9,454 bases of DNA from Spongiibacteraceae bacterium (GCA_030618505.1 JAUXDF010000092.1:1-9454); one strand, 5' to 3'; positions 1-6,845 are shown, numbered from the stretch's first letter. Numbers and translations: made by a program. Notes: a model not told the origin generated them from the sequence alone.

Positions 1-136
1 GTTGGGCAAGCTCACCAAAACGATCAAGAAAGTCCTGTTTATCCTTTGAATCCAAAAATATATTACGCCTTTCCAGCCCCCTTCCCAACACGTGAAAGAG
101 CCCGCCAGACAAATACAAACGCGCTTTCCCTGGCAT
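1..136 (-). CDS. Y1 (IS200/REP-associated-type) transposase, N-terminal part, cut by window edge
   Basis: Reading the minus strand from an ATG at 136-134 gives MPGKARLYLSGGLFHVLGRG, then a stretch with LERRNIF and FLDRFGELAQ. This is the typical N-terminus of Y1 single-strand transposases of the REP-associated (RAYT/TnpA-REP) type, whose family start reads roughly MPRKAR...PG..HHI..RG..R..IF. Those proteins cut and join DNA at hairpin-flanked ends with an HUH motif and one tyrosine. Both catalytic elements lie further in and would be beyond the window edge, so function cannot be judged. A strong AGGAGG lies eight bases before this ATG, which favours it over the out-of-frame ATG at 141-139. 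Copy B has Pro instead of Ser at residue 10 and is broken after residue 45. Confidence 0.8.
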   Translation of the reverse strand, partial: MPGKARLYLSGGLFHVLGRGLERRNIFLDSKDKQDFLDRFGELAQ

Positions 137-271
137 CGCATTGACCTCCTCGTTCCTGAGCAGTCGATTAACTAATTTTTCAACAACAAATAACCACCGC
201 CACACCCCCGCTATCACAACAACAAGCCCAACTCATTCTCCCTTAAATCCTTAAACTGCAGGCGTCCCCAG
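1..271 (-). repeat. 271-bp direct repeat, copy A (5' end of a Y1-transposase element)
   Basis: This stretch matches 8816-9086 almost base for base over 271 positions, in the same orientation. The few differences include G/A changes and a small shuffle in an A/T run near 172. Read on the minus strand it starts with TGGGGACGCCTGCAG (270 downward), continues through an AT-rich leader, and holds the ribosome binding site and first 45 codons of a Y1-type transposase. Homology stops at 271; beyond it the two copies have unrelated sequence, so this is an element end. The left limit is the window edge, so the element may continue outside. Confidence 0.92.
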
Positions 272-308
272 TGGCTACGTTGTTCACATCGGCCATAGAT
301 ACTTTCAT
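243..308 (-). pseudogene. Short minus-strand ORF, probable 5' stub of a truncated gene
   Basis: An ATG at 308-306 is preceded by a perfect GGAGG (320-316) with seven bases of spacing. It opens a 21-codon frame that begins MKVSMADVNNVAT and runs straight into the end of repeat A at 271, stopping at 243 inside the repeat. The good ribosome site followed by an abrupt crossing of an element boundary suggests the start of a longer gene that the element cut off. The first residues vaguely recall the leader of IS110-type transposases, but thirteen residues are too few to assign. It faces away from the RND operon. Confidence 0.35.
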
Positions 309-320
309 GGAGGCGCCTCC
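309..320. other. Perfect 12-bp palindrome GGAGGCGCCTCC
   Basis: GGAGGCGCCTCC reads the same on both strands. On the minus strand it supplies the GGAGG ribosome site of the 21-codon stub starting at 308. On the plus strand the same bases lie 12 bases ahead of a 16-codon frame beginning at 326, too far for good initiation. It may be only a ribosome site that happens to be symmetrical, or a regulator site between divergent transcripts. Confidence 0.45.
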
Positions 321-367
321 TTTGTATGTATTCTATATGTTCTAGGCAATTATTTGTGACACAGGTG

Positions 368-397
368 TTGACGTAAATGTAACTAAATGGTTAAGAT
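368..397 (+). promoter_or_regulatory. Predicted sigma-70-type promoter for the RND operon
   Basis: TTGACG at 368-373 matches the -35 consensus at five of six bases, and TAAGAT at 392-397 matches four of six -10 bases, with an 18-base spacer. Transcription would start near 404, leaving a leader of roughly 35-40 bases before the ATG at 441. One palindromic operator-like site sits in the spacer and a second just after the predicted start, the usual layout for repression by a TetR-family protein. Confidence 0.5.
380..393. promoter_or_regulatory. Operator-like palindrome 1 (probable TetR-family site)
   Basis: TAACTAAATGGTTA is an inverted repeat with TAAC and GTTA arms. It lies within a 19-base block (376-394) that recurs at 405-423 with only two mismatches. 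It falls between the predicted -35 and -10 boxes, so a bound protein would block RNA polymerase. The regulator is most likely the TetR-family protein encoded as the second gene of the same operon. Confidence 0.6.
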
Positions 398-408
398 TGA
401 TGGCAATG

Positions 409-422
409 TAACTAATCGGTTA
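409..422. promoter_or_regulatory. Operator-like palindrome 2 (probable TetR-family site)
   Basis: TAACTAATCGGTTA has the same TAAC/GTTA arms as the site at 380-393 and lies 29 bases from it, close to three helical turns (about 31 bases), so the two sites would lie on nearly the same face of the DNA. It sits just downstream of the predicted transcription start and ends 18 bases before the RND start codon. Two dimers, or a pair of cooperating dimers, could bind both sites. Confidence 0.6.
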
Positions 423-440
423 ATTCCATGAGCGACCATC

Positions 441-3038
441 ATGAGCGACGATAAAGCGGCCGGGGAAAACTGGCGAATTCGCACAGAAGAAAAATTCCAT
501 CATTTTTCTGATGTCGTATATGACAATAAATTTAAAGTGTTATTTATTATTTTGGCGATGGTTGCCGCGCTTGCTGTCAATTTGCCCCGAATCACCTTCG
601 ACACCTCGACGGAAGGGTTTTTATACAAGGATGACCCTCAAATACTGGCTTACAACGATTTTAGAAATCAGTTTGGCCGGGATGAAAAAATCATTGTTGC
701 CATTAAAACAAAAGATGTCTTTGATCCGTCCTTCCTGAAAACGCTGTTTACAATACATGATGATATCGAGCAAAACGCGCCATACATCAAGGAGGTCAAC
801 TCCTTAAAAAATGCCCGCAAAACCCTGGGTAATGATGATGAACTCATCGTGGAAGACCTGTTTGAAGAGGGTATTCCAGCTGATGCGGATCAATTGCAAG
901 GGCTTAAGCAGTTCGCCCTGTCCAACCCTATCTATGAAAACCTGTATCTAAGCGAAGATGCAACGTTTACTACCATCATCATCTCAACTCAAACCTATAC
1001 CTCTATCGGTGTCACTACGGAGAGTGAAAGCGATATGCTTGAGAGCGGCTTTGATGATGACGCTGATTATAGTGATAGCGACCTCGATGATGACATCGGC
1101 TTCAGCGAAGAAGGTTTTGACGAGGGTTTTAATGAGCCTGGCGCGGCGAATAACGGGTATTCGGCCTCAAGCCCAGACTCCGATTCAGACACGGCCACTC
1201 AGAGCCGTGAATTTATCAACGTACTTGAAACGAATCAACTCATTGCAGCGCTTGAAGACATTCTTGAACAATATCAAAGTGACGATATCAGTATTTATGT
1301 TGCGGGATCACCCATTGTAACCAAAAACCTGCAAGCCTCTTTGATCAGCGATATGTCGACTTTTATTATCTACGTGATCATGACCATCGCCTTTTTGCTA
1401 ATGGTTATGTTTAAGCGCTTAAGCGGTATTATTCTACCGCTATTCATTGTTGTATTAACGCTGCTCGCCACGGTCAGCTCGATGGCGCTTGCGGGCGCCC
1501 CCATTACTGCCATGACGCAAATCCTGCCTTCCCTGCTGCTGGCAGTCGGTGTTGGCGCATCCGTGCACTTGCTGGCAATGTTTTATAAAAAGTATGATGA
1601 AGTGAAAGACAAGAAAGCAGCGATTGCTTACGCGCTGGGGCACTCGGGTCTTGCTATTCTTATGACCTCTGTAACGACAGCCGCTTCCCTTGCCTCGTTT
1701 TCTTTTTCAGATATCGCACCCGTGGCCAATCTTGGCATATTTTCTGCCCTGGGTGTCAGCTATCAATTAGTACTGACACTGGTGTTTCTGCCCGCACTGA
1801 TTAGTCTTTTGCCGATAAAGCCCAAACAACATCCCCTCGATGAAAAGCCGATGCTGCTTGATCGAGTGGTACACAGCCTTGGGGTGATTTCGATTACCTA
1901 TCCAAAAACCATTGTAAGTGTTGCGGCGTTAATCATTATTGTATCGCTGGCGCTGGCGTCTACCATGCAGTTTTCTCATAACCCCTTGCATTGGTTTGCC
2001 GCCGATAACGAGGTGCGCATCAACACTGAAGTCATCGATAAGGAATTAAAGGGCTCGATTACCATTGAAGTGGTTCTTGATACGCACAAGGAAAATGGTG
2101 TTTACGAGCCAAAATTCCTGAATACCATCGAAGACGTAACAGAGGTGATCTATACCTACAAAGGTGAAAACTATTTCATCGGCAAGATCATCTCTATCAA
2201 TGATGTGATCAAAGAGATCAATAAGGCGCTCAATGAAAATCAGCAGAGTGAATACGTAATCCCGCAGGATAAAGATTTAATTGCGCAAGAGTTTTTGTTA
2301 TTTGAAAATAGTGGCAGCGATGACCTGGAAGATATAGTCGATTCTCGATTCTCCAAGACGCGAATATCAATCAAGGCGCCCTGGGTGGATTCTGTTGAGT
2401 ATGTGGACTTAATGGATGATCTGGAAATTCTGTTAAACGATGCCTTCAAAGACACTGCAACAGTGACTATCACTGGAACACTGCCAATCCTGGCGGATAC
2501 CATTACCAAATCGATCAAAAGTACTATAGAAAGCTATTTGATCGCTTTTTCTGTGATCGTTGTTTTGATGATGCTCCTGTTAGGCAGTGTCAAACTCGGG
2601 CTTATGAGTATGTTCCCGAATCTCACCCCTATCATGATAGGTATAGCCTTCATGGTTGTATTTGATATGCCGCTGGATATGTTCACCATTTTGATCGGTG
2701 CAATTGCTATCGGTATGGTGGTCGATGACACCATTCATTTTATGCACAACTTTAATCGCTATTACCTGCAAACAAATGATGTGGATGAGGCAGTATTACT
2801 GACGATCAACTCAACAGGTCGCGCCATCTTTATCACCTCGATCGTGCTCAGCTCCGGGTTTTTGGTTTTTATGTTTGCCAGTATGACAAATCTATATAAT
2901 TTCGGACTCATCACCGGCGTCATCGTTTTAATGGCTATGGTTTCGGATCTTGTTCTAATGGGTGCGATGATGAAGCTCATCATTAAGCCAAAAAAAACCA
3001 TCGAGCCATCGAGCCATAAAGTAAGAGTAAGAGTATGA
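441..3038 (+). CDS. RND/MMPL-family inner-membrane transporter (COG1033 type)
   Basis: The 865-aa protein has the two-fold repeat of RND transporters. There is a first membrane segment near residues 34-50, a large periplasmic loop to about 305, and a cluster of five segments to about 455. A seventh segment lies near 485-505, then a second loop, then five more segments from about 695 to 855. The second cluster holds GMVVDDTIHF (758-767) with two Asp inside the membrane, as expected for proton coupling. The matching place in the first half reads GVGASVHLL (370-378) without an acid. Residues 194-256 form an Asp/Glu/Ser-rich insertion with GFDD and EEGFDEGFNEP. Relatives move lipids or other hydrophobic molecules; the cargo here is unknown. 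No clear Shine-Dalgarno precedes the ATG at 441, and the start is chosen because the cytoplasmic N-terminus and first segment follow naturally. It is the first gene of the operon and overlaps tetR by ATGA. Confidence 0.9.
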   Translation: MSDDKAAGENWRIRTEEKFHHFSDVVYDNKFKVLFIILAMVAALAVNLPRITFDTSTEGFLYKDDPQILAYNDFRNQFGRDEKIIVAIKTKDVFDPSFLKTLFTIHDDIEQNAPYIKEVNSLKNARKTLGNDDELIVEDLFEEGIPADADQLQGLKQFALSNPIYENLYLSEDATFTTIIISTQTYTSIGVTTESESDMLESGFDDDADYSDSDLDDDIGFSEEGFDEGFNEPGAANNGYSASSPDSDSDTATQSREFINVLETNQLIAALEDILEQYQSDDISIYVAGSPIVTKNLQASLISDMSTFIIYVIMTIAFLLMVMFKRLSGIILPLFIVVLTLLATVSSMALAGAPITAMTQILPSLLLAVGVGASVHLLAMFYKKYDEVKDKKAAIAYALGHSGLAILMTSVTTAASLASFSFSDIAPVANLGIFSALGVSYQLVLTLVFLPALISLLPIKPKQHPLDEKPMLLDRVVHSLGVISITYPKTIVSVAALIIIVSLALASTMQFSHNPLHWFAADNEVRINTEVIDKELKGSITIEVVLDTHKENGVYEPKFLNTIEDVTEVIYTYKGENYFIGKIISINDVIKEINKALNENQQSEYVIPQDKDLIAQEFLLFENSGSDDLEDIVDSRFSKTRISIKAPWVDSVEYVDLMDDLEILLNDAFKDTATVTITGTLPILADTITKSIKSTIESYLIAFSVIVVLMMLLLGSVKLGLMSMFPNLTPIMIGIAFMVVFDMPLDMFTILIGAIAIGMVVDDTIHFMHNFNRYYLQTNDVDEAVLLTINSTGRAIFITSIVLSSGFLVFMFASMTNLYNFGLITGVIVLMAMVSDLVLMGAMMKLIIKPKKTIEPSSHKVRVRV

Positions 3039-3646
3039 CCAGGATAGATACCTCCCGGAAAATATTGGACTGTGCGAGCAGAATGTTCGCGCAACACGGT
3101 TACGACGGTACCATCATGGATGACCTGGCAGAACAATGCGGTGTTAACAAAGCCAGCATCTATTATCACCATAAAGACAAGGCCACGCTCTATGATAATG
3201 CGCTCACTGCAATTTTTACGCCGATTGCCGATGCTGTGATTGAAGCGGTAGAGGCCCAGGTGGAGCCGGTAAAGCAGTTGCGGGTCCATATAAAAACGTT
3301 TGCCAGGGTCACTGCCGACAATCCCTGCTTTGCCTCCATTCTAATGCGGGAAATGGCGTCGGGGGGCGCGAATATGCCGGTGCCGGCTCGACAACAAATG
3401 CAACGTATTCTTTTTTTACTTATGAGGATTCTGCAATCAGGAGAATCTCAAGGAGTCTTTAGATCCTCTGATGCTCTAATTATTCACTTTATGATTATCG
3501 GCACTCTCAACCTTTTTGTGATCAGTATTCCATTGCGGCAAACGTTGCCTGCAACTGATCAATTGGAGCAACTGCAAAATTCCAATATTGAATCTGCCGC
3601 GGACCAAGTTGCCACAACAATTATCGCGTCTTTGTTAGTCAAATAG
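3035..3646 (+). CDS. TetR/AcrR-family transcriptional regulator
   Basis: The 203-aa protein is of normal TetR length. Its N-terminal DNA-binding domain spans about residues 5-52, with the helix-turn-helix at about 27-46 (TIMDDLAEQCGVNKASIYYH) followed by the typical KDKATLY. The C-terminal helical domain, which would bind a ligand, shows no assignable pocket. The start codon overlaps the RND stop as ATGA, so translation is probably coupled. Being inside the operon it likely represses, it fits autoregulation through the two palindromes at 380-393 and 409-422. The inducer may be the transported compound or a related membrane-active molecule, but this is inference. Confidence 0.93.
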   Translation: MTRIDTSRKILDCASRMFAQHGYDGTIMDDLAEQCGVNKASIYYHHKDKATLYDNALTAIFTPIADAVIEAVEAQVEPVKQLRVHIKTFARVTADNPCFASILMREMASGGANMPVPARQQMQRILFLLMRILQSGESQGVFRSSDALIIHFMIIGTLNLFVISIPLRQTLPATDQLEQLQNSNIESAADQVATTIIASLLVK

Positions 3647-3689
3647 AAAGTCAAACAGCTTTATTTAAACGCGGCTAGTGAGGTTAAAT

Positions 3690-4478
3690 ATGAAAACGAA
3701 AATAGGTCTATTAATTGGTTCTCTACTGTTTCCACTGAGTGTTTTTGCCATCACCGCGGATGAGATTGCGAAAAAGGTAGATGAGCGCGACACCGGCGAT
3801 AAGTCTATATCAACCATGGAAATGATCTTGATTGATAAGCATGGCAACAAGCGCATCAGGAATATGAAAAACTATTCTATGGACAAGGGCGAGGACAGCC
3901 AAACGGTTATCTTTTTCCTGTCCCCAGCCGATGTTAGAAATACTGCCTTTTTAACCTACGATTATGACGACTCTTCAAAAGATGATGACCAATGGCTCTA
4001 TCTGCCTGCCTTGAAAAAAACCAAGCGCATTGCCTCAAGTGACAAGAGTAGCTCCTTTATGGGGTCTGACTTCACCTATTCAGATATGACATCGCGGGAT
4101 ATCAATGATTACACGTATCGCATCGCCAAGGAGACCACTGTTCGCGATCATAAAGTCTGGGTAATGGAAAGCATTCCAAAAACAGACAAAACCATCGATG
4201 AAACCGGTTATGTCAAATCTTATATGTTTGTGCGCCAGGATAATTTCGTAGTCGTTCGCGCCCTTCATATCCTCAAGGAAGGTGGCAAGAAAAAATACCT
4301 TGACGTCAAAAAATTGGAAAAAATCGATGGTATCTGGGTGGCAACCGAAATCGAGATGAAAACCAGTCAGGACAAAAACACCCTGCACAGAACCATCTTG
4401 AAACTTGATAATGTGAAGTTTAACCAGGATCTCGATGACGCTTTTTTTAGCGTAAGGCGCATAGAGAAAGGCATCTAA
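3690..4478 (+). CDS. LolA-like periplasmic protein, 'outer membrane lipoprotein-sorting' family
   Basis: The 262-aa product starts with a signal peptide (MKTKIGLLIGSLLFPLSVFA, residues 1-20). The rest matches the LolA-like PF17131 type: SPADVRNTAFLTYDY (78-92), DDDQWLYLPALKKTKRI (98-114) and the characteristic SSDKSSSFMGSDFTYSDM (116-133). The fold is an open half-barrel that can hold an acyl chain, and family members are often encoded beside RND/MMPL pumps, so a shuttle role between the pump and the outer membrane is likely. I chose the ATG at 3690 because GTGAGG lies six bases before it; a GTG at 3678 would only add four residues and sits on that ribosome site. It begins 43 bases after tetR. 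True LolA handles lipoproteins with LolB; nothing shows that this paralog does. Confidence 0.88.
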   Translation: MKTKIGLLIGSLLFPLSVFAITADEIAKKVDERDTGDKSISTMEMILIDKHGNKRIRNMKNYSMDKGEDSQTVIFFLSPADVRNTAFLTYDYDDSSKDDDQWLYLPALKKTKRIASSDKSSSFMGSDFTYSDMTSRDINDYTYRIAKETTVRDHKVWVMESIPKTDKTIDETGYVKSYMFVRQDNFVVVRALHILKEGGKKKYLDVKKLEKIDGIWVATEIEMKTSQDKNTLHRTILKLDNVKFNQDLDDAFFSVRRIEKGI

Positions 4479-4512
4479 AGGCGAATGGCGCTTACTTAAG
4501 CAAAAAAGCACT

Positions 4513-4616
4513 GTCATTCCAGCATTCTTTTGCTGTGGTTCGACATTTCGAAATCCAGGTTTAAGGCCGTGGATCCCGTGGTCCGGCATCCCGGACAAAA
4601 CAACTCCGGGATTACG
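4513..4616. repeat. Intergenic MITE-like repeat with two hairpins
   Basis: The 213-base gap between the LolA-like and barrel genes contains a block that opens with GTCATTCC, includes GAAATCCAGG and GTGGATCCCG, and closes with CCGGGATTACG. This layout resembles the dispersed 'GTCATTCC...GGAATCCAG...GGGATGACG' repeats found between genes in many proteobacteria. It can fold two stems: CAGCA/TGCTG (4520-4535) and a perfect seven-base TCCCGGA/TCCGGGA (4589-4611). No T-run follows, so it is not a clear terminator, though the stems could damp transcription into the last operon gene or stabilise the upstream mRNA. Confidence 0.55.
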
Positions 4617-4691
4617 TTAACTTAGAGGCCTGCGGCCGCTTGGGACCTAAGCTTAGTGCCATTCATCTAGAGGTATTTAGAGGCAAATAAA

Positions 4692-6230
4692 GTGAAAACA
4701 AAGGAGATCGTTTTAGCGGCCTCTCTCTCTCTTTTGGTATCCGGCAGTCTTGCGGCAGATGAACTGGAAGATGCACTGAGCGGTTTTGATGAATTCGATA
4801 GTGATCCTGTTGCCGGCCCGGCGGAATCATCAGCTGACGATCTTGATGATCTGGATGAAAGTGGTTTTGACGAACCATCCACTGAAGCAGCAGGCACTGC
4901 TGTTTCAGACCTTACCCTGGTGGAGAAACGAGCCTCCTGGTATAACTTCAGCGGCTACACCTCGCTCCTCGGGGCGTATAACTACAGTCAAAAAAGTGAA
5001 AGTACCGTTGCCCCCGGGGATATGCCGATGGACTTTAGCGGCTTATCCCGGGTGAGGGGTAAAGGTGTTGTCGTACTGGATATGAAGCATGGTGAAAACT
5101 GGCGTTCAAAATTTGAGGTTATTGCCTGGTACGATGCATCGTGGTTGATTAACGGCAGGGACAACTATACCCAGGATGTGCTGGATGCTTACGAATCCTT
5201 TATCGACCTTAAAGATGCCTACGTTCAGGGCTCACTGACACCAAGCCTGGATATAAAGCTGGGTCGTCAGGTGCTTATCTGGGGCAAATCCGATTCCATA
5301 CGCATCACCGACGTGATCAACCCCCTGGATAATCGCGAACCGGGAATGGTCGATATCGAAGACCTGCGCTTGAGCGAGGCAATGACCCGGCTGGATTACT
5401 ATTTTGGAGACTGGGGCTTGAGCGGAATCATCATTCATGAGCCACGGTTGGAGATTGAAGCCCCATTCGGCAGTGATTATCGACCCAGTAATATTTTCGG
5501 CCCGCCAATCCCCTACGATAAGTTTCCCGACAGGGTGGATCCCGGGTGGAGTCTTGAAAACACCCAGTACGCCATGAGTCTGGATGGACGCTTCAGTGGC
5601 TGGGATCTGTCTTTTTACGCCGCGCAAGTTTTTGATAATCGCTTTGATATCGAGCTGGTAGATACCACGCCTGTTCGTTTTTACGACAAGATCAATATGG
5701 TCGGTATCGCCGGAAACCTGGTCTACGGCAGTTGGTTGCTTAAAGCAGAATCAGCTTTCATCAATGACATTAATTACCGCAGTACAGGCAGGAAAAACCG
5801 TCTCGATGTGCTCATTGGCTTTGATTACATGGGAATCAAACACACGGTATTCTCCCTGGAGTTAGCTGATCGTCACATTTTTGATTATGAAGAAAGGATG
5901 TTGACATTGACCTTGCCGGACGCGGTAGCAGAAGGCACATTCCCGGATTTTGTGCGCGAGGACAGTCTACAAATTGCCTTTCGCACGTCGTACAGCTTTA
6001 ACCATGACAATGCCACCGTGACCTATCTGTTGTCATTAGCGGGCGGAAATGGCCCTGGTGACAGTTTTGACGGCGGCTTTCAGCGCCTGTGGATAGATTA
6101 TAAATACACGGATGCGATATCGTTGAATGCGGGGATCGTTGATTATATAGGCGGTAGCGGTATTATCCCTTTTTATCGGGCGATCGAGGATAACGACCGG
6201 GTATTTGCGGAGATTAAATACAGCTTCTGA
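4692..6230 (+). CDS. DUF1302-type outer-membrane beta-barrel protein
   Basis: The 512-aa protein starts at a GTG with AGAGG eight bases upstream. A signal peptide (about residues 1-21, ending SGSLA) is followed by an acidic, probably disordered segment (23-65) with LSGFDEFD and DESGFDEPS. A barrel begins near residue 80 (SWYNFSGYTSLLGAYNY). The segment LGRQVLIWGKSDSIR (190-204) followed by DVINPLDNREPG (207-218) and DIEDLRL is the signature I associate with DUF1302 proteins. The chain ends in KYSF, with the terminal aromatic residue typical of barrels handled by the Bam complex. DUF1302 proteins often accompany MMPL/RND pumps and are linked to uptake or export of hydrophobic compounds. As the last operon gene it would be the outer-membrane end of the route. 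The acidic segment would face the periplasm and resembles the insertion in the RND protein. Confidence 0.88.
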   Translation: MKTKEIVLAASLSLLVSGSLAADELEDALSGFDEFDSDPVAGPAESSADDLDDLDESGFDEPSTEAAGTAVSDLTLVEKRASWYNFSGYTSLLGAYNYSQKSESTVAPGDMPMDFSGLSRVRGKGVVVLDMKHGENWRSKFEVIAWYDASWLINGRDNYTQDVLDAYESFIDLKDAYVQGSLTPSLDIKLGRQVLIWGKSDSIRITDVINPLDNREPGMVDIEDLRLSEAMTRLDYYFGDWGLSGIIIHEPRLEIEAPFGSDYRPSNIFGPPIPYDKFPDRVDPGWSLENTQYAMSLDGRFSGWDLSFYAAQVFDNRFDIELVDTTPVRFYDKINMVGIAGNLVYGSWLLKAESAFINDINYRSTGRKNRLDVLIGFDYMGIKHTVFSLELADRHIFDYEERMLTLTLPDAVAEGTFPDFVREDSLQIAFRTSYSFNHDNATVTYLLSLAGGNGPGDSFDGGFQRLWIDYKYTDAISLNAGIVDYIGGSGIIPFYRAIEDNDRVFAEIKYSF

Positions 6231-6273
6231 GTATTGCTGGGTTCGATTGAAGAGTCGGGCCCGCCTAGAGCGC

Positions 6274-6627
6274 CTAATGTTGGTGCGGCGGTTGGGCACG
6301 GTCCTCTGGAAGCAGAGCCGTCCCGCCGGAGGGCGGTTTGTCGTTCAGGTGGGCCAGGATTCTCTCGATCACCGCTGGGTCTTCTCGGCAATTGCTCCCG
6401 GCATTGCTCTACCTCCCACATCCCTGTGGTCGAATGCAGGCGATGATCTTGACCTGCCCGGCACAGCGCTCGCAGGTCTCAATATCGATCCGGATGCGGC
6501 CCAATTGAACACCCGCTTGAGACGCTGCATCCAGGTCATCGACGCATGGCGCTCGGCCGGTGTCTTGTCCAGCCAATTATCCCCGGTAGGTTGAAGTGGC
6601 TTACACCCCCGGCCCGCTGTCATCCCC
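6274..6627 (-). pseudogene. IS91-family transposase, broken C-terminal remnant
   Basis: Read on the minus strand, the pieces in order are DKTPAERHASMTWMQRLKRVFN, split here as DKTPAERHAS and MTWMQRLKRVFN, then in another frame IDIETCERCAGQVKIIACI, then EDPAVIERILAHLNDKPPSG and a stop at 6276-6274. This is the C-terminal end of IS91-type (Y2, rolling-circle) transposases, with the usual pair of Cys (CERC). A 14-base insertion after VFN shifts the frame, and a 48-base insertion (6385-6432) carrying a stop separates ACI from EDP. The catalytic N-terminal domain is absent. The limit near 6627 is approximate. It lies tail-to-tail with the DUF1302 gene, whose stop is 43 bases away. Confidence 0.75.
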
Positions 6628-6671
6628 TGCAGGGGAATTAACCACCCAAACGATACGCCCCGAACTCCCCG

Positions 6672-6845
6672 GGAAGCGGTTTCCACATCTGAGAATACCT
6701 GAAGGCGTCAGGCAGTGACTGGGTCAGTCTGTTCGCCGGCTTCGATGGTTATACTTTGCGATATCCGCCAACTATGCGCGGTTTTGGGGAGCCATCCACA
6801 TATAGGTGGTCCTGAATCGAAGGAATACACAGGAAGCGGTTTCCA
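6672..6845 (+). repeat. Pair of 14-bp direct repeats GGAAGCGGTTTCCA
   Basis: GGAAGCGGTTTCCA occurs at 6672-6685 and again at 6832-6845, exactly 160 bases apart. Each copy has GGAA/TTCC arms and so is a partial palindrome. They bracket a stretch without a recognisable gene, which also contains the small inverted repeat GACTG-GGT-CAGTC near 6717-6729. They could be duplicated target sites of a lost element or a pair of protein-binding sites; the sequence does not decide. The 6628-6870 stretch holds nothing else I can name. Confidence 0.5.

Noticed and set aside
2762..3289. 175-codon minus-strand open frame across the pump 3' end and tetR
   Set aside because: It lies antisense to two well-supported genes, has no ribosome site or recognisable family, and is explained as a shadow frame.
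4080..4598. 172-codon minus-strand open frame over the LolA-like gene
   Set aside because: Antisense to a conserved coding sequence, and its start lies inside the intergenic repeat.
4589..4611. Perfect seven-base stem as a rho-independent terminator after the LolA-like gene
   Set aside because: No run of T follows the stem and the barrel gene continues on the same strand, so a repeat-borne hairpin is more likely.
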